From contig SBFY01000030.1 of NCBI GenBank assembly GCA_006227085.1, forward strand, positions 1 through 11,864: 11,864 nt of DNA, given 5' to 3'. Origin of the DNA: Gammaproteobacteria bacterium (GTDB lineage Bacteria > Pseudomonadota > Gammaproteobacteria > Pseudomonadales > M0112). A program made the translations under genes and the position numbers. This document shows, in pieces, positions 1 through 5,511 of the stretch. Numbering within the stretch: position 1 is the first letter of the stretch; each line of letters starts with the position of its first letter. The notes under the pieces were generated by a model that did no database searches, was not told the DNA's origin, and saw only the letters and a list, made by a program, of their open reading frames with translations.

Positions 1-618
1 TTACAATTGCGATATTTGCCATAAGTATTACTAGCCACGAAAACCGGTCGATTGGCGATTCATGCAACATGCATCAGTTGATGGTGATTATAAGCAAAAA
101 AGAGAATGTGAGCGTGTAAAAGCCAGTATGCTTTGTAATGGCATTTACTAATGCCCCCCGCTGTTTTCTTTTCTTGAATTCGGCTGGTGATTTTTTGTAT
201 TACAACTGCGTTGGTGAATTTGGTCAGACTGCTCCCGACCCGTTGCTTTCTCCGCTATGCATGATGACTTCAATAGCAGCACCCATGGGTTATAAGCAGT
301 GCCTTTGGGAATGCTCAGGATATGCAATCGTACCAAGGGGTACGGAAGGGTTTTTGTGCAGGGCGACAGGAAAGCTGTCTAAGGCCTGGTCCAGGCTTGA
401 TCAGGCCCTGTTTCCTGGCTATCCCGCTACCATGACGAAATGCCAAAAAGTCCGCAGGTCTCTTGCCAAGGCAATTCGGCGGGTTGAAAAGCGATCCTGT
501 TCACATGTTCATGCATTGGGTTTTGCAGGTCACGGAAATGTGCTTTATTTCCGGATTTTTTGCAGGGGCTGCCGTTACTCTTTGGCCACCTAATAATAAA
601 CAGCCTGGAGCTTCCTTG
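1..618. other. non-coding region with inverted repeats, no convincing gene
   Basis: No reading frame here looks like a real protein. The longest plus-strand frame (138-593) is rich in Cys and Arg, has no recognisable domain and no good ribosome binding site. The stretch does hold small inverted repeats: ATGCA-ACA-TGCAT (62-74), CATCA-GT-TGATG (72-83), GGCATT-TACT-AATGCC (140-155), CGTACC-AAGG-GGTACG (329-344), GACAG/CTGTC (365-379), GGCCTG/CAGGCC (383-388 with 402-407) and CAGGAAA/TTTCCTG (367-373 with 411-417). A terminator-like hairpin ends the series at 533-561. A TATAAG box lies at 89-94 with no clear -35 element. This could be the regulatory region of the downstream gene, a small RNA locus, or decayed sequence. 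I recognise no known RNA family in it. Confidence 0.6.
533..561 (+). terminator. candidate Rho-independent terminator
   Basis: CGGAAAT (533-539) pairs perfectly with ATTTCCG (547-553) around a 7-base loop. After GA (554-555) comes a run of six T (556-561), the usual layout of an intrinsic terminator for a plus-strand transcript. The stem is only 7 bp, three of them G-C, so its strength is uncertain. No protein gene on the plus strand ends just before it within the window, so it would end an untranslated RNA or act as an attenuator about 57 bases before the DUF6316-like gene. Confidence 0.45.
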
Positions 619-843
619 ATGACAACCATGATGCGTCGCTTTGGTGATTCCCCCGACCAGTCCGTGTTCCGTTCCGAACGCTTTTTCTGTATTGATGGCC
701 AATGGTTTGCCTATATTCGTGAAGGCTCACCTTTGGGTCCGTTCGACAGTCGCCAGGAGGCTCGTGTGGAGCTGGATTTCTGGTTGCGCGACAAGGGTGT
801 TTTTGATCGCAGCAAAAAAGATTACGGCAAATACTATGCCTGA
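619..843 (+). CDS. DUF6316-like small protein
   Basis: This is a small soluble protein of 74 residues with no known function. The start at 619 is preceded by GGAG (607-610) with an 8-base spacer. The same frame stays open upstream to an ATG at 463, but that extension has poor coding character and would run through the terminator-like hairpin at 533-561. The core is a compact aromatic-rich motif: FRSERFF at 17-23, GQWF at 27-30, REG at 34-36, GPFDSR at 40-45, then an acidic/aromatic helix (ELDFWLRD, 51-58) and a basic, tyrosine-rich tail. This resembles DUF6316 proteins of Pseudomonas relatives as I remember them; the assignment is from pattern memory. It has no signal peptide or membrane segment. 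It appears monocistronic and is followed by a strong terminator. Methionines 4 and 5 are possible alternative starts. Confidence 0.8.
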   Translation: MTTMMRRFGDSPDQSVFRSERFFCIDGQWFAYIREGSPLGPFDSRQEARVELDFWLRDKGVFDRSKKDYGKYYA

Positions 844-861
844 TCAGGCATCAGCCGGATC

Positions 862-897
862 GTAACAAGAAACCGCCTTCGGGCGGTTTTTTGTTAC
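862..897. terminator. bidirectional Rho-independent terminator
   Basis: A 16-bp stem (862-877 with 882-897) closes on a TTCG tetraloop (878-881). All pairs are Watson-Crick except one G-T at 869/890. On the plus strand the inner core AACCGCC/GGCGGTT is followed by a six-T run (887-892), giving a classic terminator for the DUF6316-like gene. Read from the other strand the hairpin lies just past the pdxJ stop (904), so it can also end the minus-strand operon, with a weaker U tract. Confidence 0.92.
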
Positions 898-903
898 CTG
901 TGC

Positions 904-1665
904 TCAGGGGTTCAGTGCTTGCCGGTAGGCCTGGATGGTGTGGCTGAAGCCATTCAGCAGTGCGTCCACTGTCAGGGCGTGACCGATAGACACTTCGAGC
1001 AGGCCGGGCCAGTCGCGCATATGGGGAATGTTCACCAGGTTCAGGTCGTGCCCGGCGTTGACACCTAGACCCAGATCCACAGCCGTTTGGGCGGCCTCGC
1101 GATAGCGGGTGCCGATGGCCTCCGGTGAGTGCCCTTGATGGCAGGCGGCAGCAAAGGGGCCGGTATAGAGCTCGATGCGATCGGCGCCGAGATCGGCGGC
1201 CCGGCGGATTTGCTCGCTATCCGGGTCCATGAACAGGCTGATCCGGCAGCCCCAGTCCCTGAGCTGCTGGATCACCGGCTTGAGCCTGGCGCCATCGGCG
1301 GCCAAATCAAAACCGTGGTCAGACGTCAGCTGCGAGTTATTGTCCGGTACTAACGTGCATTGCTGGGGACGGGCGTGTTCCACCAGCGACATGAATCCCG
1401 GGTAAGCACTGATGCCTGCGCGAGGGCTGGGCATGGGGCCTGCAAACGGGTTGCCCTCGATATTGAATTCCACCGGCAGTTGGCCGGCAAACTGTTCAAC
1501 ATCACTGACGCGGATATGGCGCTGGTCCGGCCGGGGGTGCACGGTAATCCCTTCTGCGCCCGCAGCAATGGCGAGTTGGGCAAATGCCTGGACATCGGGG
1601 AAGTTGCCCTCGCGCGAATTGCGGATGAGCGCAATTTTATTCAGGTTCACACTCAGCGCAATCAT
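904..1665 (-). CDS. pdxJ: pyridoxine 5'-phosphate synthase, divergent type
   Basis: PdxJ condenses 1-deoxy-D-xylulose 5-phosphate with 3-amino-2-oxopropyl phosphate to form pyridoxine 5'-phosphate, the last step of de novo vitamin B6 synthesis, in the cytoplasm. The 253-residue TIM-barrel protein has the family motifs: SVNLNKIALIRNSR (5-18), GITVHPRPDQRHI (39-51, with H43, R45, R49, H50), E70, LVPD (105-108), NAGHDLNL (203-210) and SIGHAL (226-231). It differs from the E. coli enzyme as I remember it: N9-K10 replaces the Asp-His after the first strand, and NPFAGPMPSPRAG (72-84) is inserted. These features resemble the Bacteroidetes/Xanthomonas branch. Its ATG overlaps the cyclophilin stop (ATGA), so it is likely translationally coupled. 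It is not next to recO/acpS, the common gammaproteobacterial location. Confidence 0.93.
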   Translation of the reverse strand: MIALSVNLNKIALIRNSREGNFPDVQAFAQLAIAAGAEGITVHPRPDQRHIRVSDVEQFAGQLPVEFNIEGNPFAGPMPSPRAGISAYPGFMSLVEHARPQQCTLVPDNNSQLTSDHGFDLAADGARLKPVIQQLRDWGCRISLFMDPDSEQIRRAADLGADRIELYTGPFAAACHQGHSPEAIGTRYREAAQTAVDLGLGVNAGHDLNLVNIPHMRDWPGLLEVSIGHALTVDALLNGFSHTIQAYRQALNP

Positions 1666-2237
1666 TCGGCGGACTCTTCGCGATAGGCCTTGATGATCGT
1701 GAGCGGGTGTTCGGGCACATCATCCATGCCGTTGCGTTCGGCGCGCGGGGATTTGGATGCGTTTTCGAGCAGGTCCTGCCCCTCGAGGATTTCAGCAAAC
1801 ACCGTGTAGCCAGGTTTGCTGTAACTGAAGTTCAACTCAACGTTGTTGGCCAGGTTGATAAAGAACTGGCTTCCGGCGCTATCGGGATCGCTGGTGCGTG
1901 CCATCGCGACGCTCCATTTCTTGTTGGACAGCCGGTTACGTGATTCGTTGGGGATGGTGGAGGCAACCGGTTTTTCGGTGAGTGTTTCGGTAAAACCGCC
2001 ACCCTGGATAATGAAGTTCGGTATCGCGCGATGGAAAATGGTGCCGTTATAGAAACCGCTATCCACATAGGCCAGGAATTGGGTCACGGTTTTCGGGGCT
2101 TTCTCGTCAAACAATTGCATGACGATGATGCCTTGGTCCGTTTCCATGACGACACGGGTGTGTGCCGTTTCGGTATCGTTGGCAAGGCCAGGGTTGCTGA
2201 TGCCCAGCAGCAGTGCAAGCAGCAGCATCACGCGCAT
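1662..2237 (-). CDS. periplasmic cyclophilin-type peptidyl-prolyl isomerase (PpiA-like)
   Basis: Cyclophilins speed cis-trans isomerisation of Xaa-Pro bonds during protein folding. From the ATG at 2237 the protein has 191 residues. It begins with a Sec signal peptide (hydrophobic run 3-13, likely cleavage after GLA at 17-19), so it should work in the periplasm. The cyclophilin domain fills the rest: FHRAIPNFIIQGGGF (68-82, with R70 as the catalytic arginine and Q78), GSQFFIN (122-128) and GYTVFAEI (143-150). The position matching human CypA Trp121 appears to be Glu134, not an aromatic. I rejected the in-frame start at 2309 because it puts 24 non-signal residues inside the upstream gene. The chosen start is 4 bases after the stop of the SH3 gene, with GGAA 8 bases upstream. 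Its stop overlaps the pdxJ start. Confidence 0.92.
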   Translation of the reverse strand: MRVMLLLALLLGISNPGLANDTETAHTRVVMETDQGIIVMQLFDEKAPKTVTQFLAYVDSGFYNGTIFHRAIPNFIIQGGGFTETLTEKPVASTIPNESRNRLSNKKWSVAMARTSDPDSAGSQFFINLANNVELNFSYSKPGYTVFAEILEGQDLLENASKSPRAERNGMDDVPEHPLTIIKAYREESAE

Positions 2238-2241
2238 GCGG

Positions 2242-2901
2242 TTATTTCCATTCGCCACGACGACGACGTGGTGCAAGGCGTGGAATAGCCAATGCCAGCA
2301 CGACACCAAAGCCCACCGCGATGACCCCGTTGAGGAACCATTCCTGTTCAGTGCGTTCCTTCAAGCGCTCGACTTCACTGGAAAGCACGGTAACTTCGGT
2401 GCGCAATTGTTCATTTTCCTTCACCAGCTGTTTGTTGTTTTCATTCAGCTGGATGGAATTGGTGGCGATTTTCTTGATTTCAGCCAGCTCTTCCACGGCT
2501 TGTTTGGCTTGCTGGTTACTGTCCTGGGATTGTTTTTCCAGCAGCTTGTTGTTCTCTTCCAGTGTGCGCACCAGTGAACGCAGTTTGCCGGCATCTTCTT
2601 GCAGGACTTTCAATTGTTGCTGCGCTGCTTCCAGGCGTACTTTGGCAATGGGTTCGTCCAGCAGGTACTGGGAGGGAATCCAGCCTTCCAGGCTGCCCAT
2701 GCGGATTTTGGTAAAACTGCCATCTTCGTTGAGTTCGACCACTTCCAGGGCGGTGCCGCTTTTCAGCCCCTTGTGGATGATGCGGCCATTGGGGCTGTCG
2801 GTTGCGCGCACGGGTACGTACAGGCTGTCAATGACATAACGTGTTTCTGCTTGCAGGGGCAGGGCCGCGAGAAACAGCAAGGCAGGTATCAGCAGTTTCA
2901 C
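2242..2901 (-). CDS. SH3-domain, coiled-coil membrane protein (TIGR04211/YgiM-like)
   Basis: The order of parts is: signal peptide (1-18, ending LQA before ETRY), a bacterial SH3 domain (about 19-85, with GWIPSQYL at 73-80), a long Gln/Glu/Lys/Asn-rich coiled coil (about 86-186), one membrane helix (about 189-206) and a basic RRRR tail (212-215). This is the layout of the TIGR04211 SH3 family, which includes E. coli YgiM. The SH3 and coil should lie in the periplasm, anchored by the C-terminal helix. The molecular role is not established; a cell-wall or envelope scaffold is an inference. I chose the GTG at 2901 (219 residues) because GAGGA precedes it by 8 bases and it gives a clean MKLLIP signal start. 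ATG starts at 2910 and 2931 are possible (222 and 229 residues) but have poorly placed ribosome binding sites. Confidence 0.85.
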   Translation of the reverse strand: MKLLIPALLFLAALPLQAETRYVIDSLYVPVRATDSPNGRIIHKGLKSGTALEVVELNEDGSFTKIRMGSLEGWIPSQYLLDEPIAKVRLEAAQQQLKVLQEDAGKLRSLVRTLEENNKLLEKQSQDSNQQAKQAVEELAEIKKIATNSIQLNENNKQLVKENEQLRTEVTVLSSEVERLKERTEQEWFLNGVIAVGFGVVLALAIPRLAPRRRRGEWK

Positions 2902-2909
2902 GATAATCA

Positions 2910-2914
2910 TCCTC
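2910..2914 (-). promoter_or_regulatory. Shine-Dalgarno site that favours the GTG start of the SH3 gene
   Basis: On the minus strand GAGGA sits 8 bases before the GTG at 2901-2899. The same bases touch the ATG at 2910-2908, too close to serve it. The ATG at 2931 has only a GAG three bases upstream. Confidence 0.5.
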
Positions 2915-2962
2915 AGGTCAGTTGCAGGCATTCACTCTAATGATCGTTTGCCGGGTGTCAAC

Positions 2963-3262
2963 TTATGGCAATACGTGTTTGAAGGGTTTGATGGTAACAC
3001 TGTGGTAGACCTGTTCCTTGTGATACGGGTCGCTTGCTGCCCATTTTTCGGCCTCAGCCTGCGAGGGAAATTCCGCCACAATCAGGCTGCCGGTAAAACC
3101 GGCCGGCCCAGGGTTGTCACTTTCCACGGCCGGGAATGGGCCTGCCAGCAGCAGTCGGCCTTCCTGCTTCAGGGTTTCCAGTCGTGCCAGGTGCGCGGGT
3201 CGGGCTTTCTTGCGACCTTCAAGGCTATCCGGGTTGTCCTGGCAAATAATGGCAAACAGCAT
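2963..3262 (-). CDS. yciI: YciI family protein
   Basis: This is a 99-residue protein close to the length of E. coli YciI, with a ferredoxin-like (dimeric alpha-beta barrel) fold. Family hallmarks are RPAHLARL (21-28, with the conserved His24), EGRLLLAGP (34-42), AGFTGS (54-59), the SDPY motif (77-80) with conserved Asp78, and the C-terminal KPFK (92-95). The conserved His-Asp pair suggests an enzyme, but the physiological substrate of stand-alone YciI is unknown. The start has AAGGA seven bases upstream. It lies 27 bases after the yciB stop in the same operon; yciI/yciB adjacency is common in gammaproteobacteria. Confidence 0.95.
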   Translation of the reverse strand: MLFAIICQDNPDSLEGRKKARPAHLARLETLKQEGRLLLAGPFPAVESDNPGPAGFTGSLIVAEFPSQAEAEKWAASDPYHKEQVYHSVTIKPFKHVLP

Positions 3263-3289
3263 CGGGTGATCCTTCTGGTATGCGGTGTG

Positions 3290-3886
3290 TTAGCGGGGTT
3301 CTTCGGTCGCCGGTTTGTCGTGTGGCATGTAGGGGGCAATGACCGCGACGGTGGCCAGCGAGATCAGGATGGTAAAGCCGATCGAGCTGTACAGTTTGAA
3401 GGCAATCCAGGCGGCCTCACTGAAAGCGTAAGCCACATACAGGTTGATGAAGCCGACAATCAGGCAGTTGAAAAACCACAATACGTCGAGTCGCCACCAG
3501 GCTTTGTCTGGCAAATCCAGTTGCTTGCCAAGGGTGAGTTTCATCAGGCTCTGTTTGAAGGCCAGTCGGCTGCCGAGCAGTGCCAATGAAATCCCCCAGT
3601 TGAAAATGGTGGGTTTCCACATGATGAAGTGACTGTTGTTCAGCAACAATGTCAGGCTGCCCATGATCAGCACGATGAGGGTCAGGAACATCAGCCGTTT
3701 CTCGAGATGACGATGTTTCAGCCATACCGCAGCAGCCACCACCGTTGTGGCAATCATGAACACCAGCGTGGCGCTCATGAACCCATCGAACGCGATCGTG
3801 AGCGGGCCAAGCTCGATGACGTGCCCCTTGAGGAAATAGGTGCCAAAAAAGAACACCAATGGAATGAGTTCTGCCGCTTGTTGCAT
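3290..3886 (-). CDS. yciB: inner membrane septation protein YciB (IspA)
   Basis: YciB is a polytopic inner membrane protein linked in E. coli and Shigella to cell-envelope synthesis and septum formation. The protein has 198 residues and about five to six hydrophobic segments (roughly 7-20, 36-56, 64-82, 95-110, 133-153, 165-187). Conserved points include the N-terminal ELIPLVFFF (6-14), FIMWKPT (87-93), LGKQLDLP (119-126), the Trp-rich AWWRLDVLW (129-137) and the ending APYMPHD (184-190). The ATG at 3886 has AGG seven bases upstream. It is the first gene of the five-gene minus-strand run and is divergent from rnm, so its promoter must lie in or near the 47-base spacer. Confidence 0.95.
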   Translation of the reverse strand: MQQAAELIPLVFFFGTYFLKGHVIELGPLTIAFDGFMSATLVFMIATTVVAAAVWLKHRHLEKRLMFLTLIVLIMGSLTLLLNNSHFIMWKPTIFNWGISLALLGSRLAFKQSLMKLTLGKQLDLPDKAWWRLDVLWFFNCLIVGFINLYVAYAFSEAAWIAFKLYSSIGFTILISLATVAVIAPYMPHDKPATEEPR

Positions 3887-3933
3887 GGAAAGGCCTGCAG
3901 TCCCTGGGTCGCTAATGATACCCTACGCATCCT
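3887..3933. promoter_or_regulatory. 47-base divergent spacer between yciB and rnm
   Basis: The start codons of two divergent genes are only 47 bases apart, so promoters for both must lie here or reach into the coding ends. The only hint I see is TATCAT on the minus strand (3915-3920, one mismatch to TATAAT) upstream of yciB, with no matching -35. No clear plus-strand promoter or Shine-Dalgarno site precedes rnm. Confidence 0.4.
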
Positions 3934-4797
3934 ATGAGCGCCCGTATTGACCTGCACCTGCATACCACGGCTTCGGATGGCACCTTGTCGCCAGCCGAAT
4001 TACTGGCATTGGTGGCGGAAAACGGCATTGCCCTGATGGCGGTGACCGATCACGACACGCTTGCCGGCTATCGTGAATTGGCCGCGATGGGGACCGGTCA
4101 GGTGCAACTGTTATGCGGTATCGAATGGTCCGCACGCTGGAGTGGTGGTGAAGTGCATGTCGTTGGCTTGGGGATGGATCCGCAGGCGCCGGCGCTGCAG
4201 GCCACCATTGATCGCCAGCAAGCGCTGCGACCGGAGCGGGCGTCGCGGATGGCCGAGCGCCTCGCCAAATGCGGTATTGCGGATGCCCTGGCCGGTGCCT
4301 CGGCCATTGCGGCTGGCGGCTCCATCGGGCGAGTGCATTTTGCCCGCTACCTGGTGCAATGCGGGGTCGTGCACAGTGAAGACGAGGCATTCCGGCGTTA
4401 CCTCGGTGATGGTGCGCGCGCCCATGTGCGTTGCGAATGGCCAATGCTGGATGAGGTGATCGCCTGGACGCAGGCGGCGGGAGGGGTGGCCGTGCTGGCA
4501 CACCCCATGAAGTACCGGCTTACCCGTACCAAACTGGCTGGCTTGATGGCGGAGTTTGCTGAAGCTGGCGGTGATGCCGTGGAGTGGCCCTTGTTCCCGG
4601 CCGGGCAGCAAAAAGACACGCAGCGCTGGTTGGCCAAACAATTGCGCAGCCATGGTTTGGGATTGTCCGTGGGCAGTGATTTCCACGGCCAGGATAGCCG
4701 CTGGAATCGCCCCGGCAAGGTAGCCCAGGTGTTGCCAGAGGGCATCGAGCCGGTCTGGAGCCGTTGGCTACCGGTTGATGGGGTGGCCAGCCCATGA
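3934..4797 (+). CDS. rnm: PHP-domain 5'-3' exonuclease (RNase AM, YciV/TrpH)
   Basis: This family of PHP phosphoesterases acts on 3',5'-nucleoside bisphosphates and short oligonucleotides. E. coli YciV (RNase AM) trims the 5' end of 5S and other rRNAs. The 287-residue length is close to the E. coli protein. All metal-binding motifs are visible: HLHTTASDG (8-16), TDHD (38-41), E64 in GIEWS, HVVGLG (75-80), LAHPMKY (188-194) and SDFHG (248-252). The insert at about 90-175 is the helical domain typical of the family. The start codon has no obvious Shine-Dalgarno site. Its stop overlaps the yciO start (ATGA), a pairing also found in E. coli and many relatives, which supports the assignment and suggests coupled translation. 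Confidence 0.93.
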   Translation: MSARIDLHLHTTASDGTLSPAELLALVAENGIALMAVTDHDTLAGYRELAAMGTGQVQLLCGIEWSARWSGGEVHVVGLGMDPQAPALQATIDRQQALRPERASRMAERLAKCGIADALAGASAIAAGGSIGRVHFARYLVQCGVVHSEDEAFRRYLGDGARAHVRCEWPMLDEVIAWTQAAGGVAVLAHPMKYRLTRTKLAGLMAEFAEAGGDAVEWPLFPAGQQKDTQRWLAKQLRSHGLGLSVGSDFHGQDSRWNRPGKVAQVLPEGIEPVWSRWLPVDGVASP

Positions 4798-5417
4798 GCC
4801 AGTTTTTCGTCATTCACCCCGAGAACCCGCAGGTGCGCCTGATTCGCCAGGCGGTCGACATCCTCAACGCGGGGGGTGTCATCATCTACCCGACCGATTC
4901 GGCCTATGCGCTCGGTTGCCGGATTGGCGAGAAGGATGCGCTGGAACGCATCCGTGCGATTCGCCGCCTTGATGAAAAACACAATTTCACCCTGATGTGC
5001 CGCGACCTGTCGGAGCTGGCCACCTACGCCCGTGTCGATAACCCGACTTATCGCTGGTTGAAGCAGGCGACCCCGGGGCCGTACACCGTCATCCTGGAAG
5101 CCACCAAGGAAGTGCCACGCCGGCTGATGCACGCCAAGCGCAAGACCATTGGCCTGCGGGTGCCGGATCACCCGATCTGCCAGGACTTGCTCGCGACCCT
5201 CGGTGAGCCCTTGATGAGTGTGACCCTGATCCTGCCGGGCGAAGACTTGCCGCAAACCGACCCTTATGAAATCAGGCACTTACTGGAACATGCGGTAGAC
5301 CTGATCATTGATGGCGGCTATTGCGGCTTTGAGCCGACCACGATTGTGGACCTGTCCGGCGAGGCACCGGTGGTGGTGCGGCAGGGCAAGGGGGATGCCG
5401 GGATTTTCTTGTCCTGA
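4794..5417 (+). CDS. yciO: YciO, Sua5/YrdC-family protein
   Basis: YciO belongs to the Sua5/YrdC/TsaC fold family, whose best-known members make threonylcarbamoyl-AMP for tRNA t6A. E. coli YciO does not replace TsaC, so its true role is open; many databases call it L-threonylcarbamoyladenylate synthase. The 207 residues match YciO along the whole length: MSQFF-IHPENPQ (1-13), YPTDSAYALGC (32-42), HNFTLMCRDLSELATY (63-78), TPGPYT (93-98), KEVPRRL (105-111), KTIGLRVPDHP (117-127), then DLIIDGGYCG (169-178) and PVVVRQGKGD (192-201). SVTL (142-145) replaces the Ser-x-Asn pattern usual in TsaC, as in other YciO. It is coupled to rnm by ATGA. Confidence 0.95.
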   Translation: MSQFFVIHPENPQVRLIRQAVDILNAGGVIIYPTDSAYALGCRIGEKDALERIRAIRRLDEKHNFTLMCRDLSELATYARVDNPTYRWLKQATPGPYTVILEATKEVPRRLMHAKRKTIGLRVPDHPICQDLLATLGEPLMSVTLILPGEDLPQTDPYEIRHLLEHAVDLIIDGGYCGFEPTTIVDLSGEAPVVVRQGKGDAGIFLS

Positions 5418-5442
5418 AGCCGTCTCCAGGGTGCTGTCAAGG

Positions 5443-5471
5443 CTGTTATCGGCAGGGGATGCCGGTATAAT
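5443..5471 (+). promoter_or_regulatory. candidate sigma-70 promoter for scpA-scpB-rluB
   Basis: A perfect TATAAT (5466-5471) lies in the 94-base gap between yciO and scpA. With a 17-base spacer the -35 would be CTGTTA (5443-5448), a weak match to TTGACA, and there is no TGn extension. Transcription would begin near 5478, leaving a leader of about 34 bases. No terminator hairpin is visible after yciO, so read-through from rnm-yciO is also possible. Confidence 0.5.
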
Positions 5472-5511
5472 TTGCCCATCATAAAAATCACCCCCTGACT
5501 GCCGGTTCCCC

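Noticed and set aside
329..355. Hairpin CGTACC/GGTACG followed by five T as a terminator
   Set aside because: The T run begins six bases after the stem, too far for a standard intrinsic terminator.
361..420. Possible cyclic-di-GMP riboswitch, from GGCGACAGGAAAGC-like bases
   Set aside because: The conserved core and tetraloop-receptor pattern of the GEMM class do not line up with this sequence.
138..593. 151-residue open frame on the plus strand
   Set aside because: Its protein is rich in Cys and scattered Arg with no domain, no ribosome binding site is visible, and it runs through the terminator-like hairpin at 533-561.
463..618. Upstream extension of the DUF6316-like gene from the ATG at 463
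   Set aside because: The ATG at 619 has GGAG at good spacing; the extra 52 residues lack family features and cross the hairpin.
2238..2309. Longer cyclophilin start at 2309
   Set aside because: It would overlap the SH3 gene and place 24 residues before an otherwise normal signal peptide.
4398..5279. 293-residue open frame antisense to rnm and yciO
   Set aside because: Both sense genes are clear family members; the antisense frame is a by-product of GC-rich codon use.
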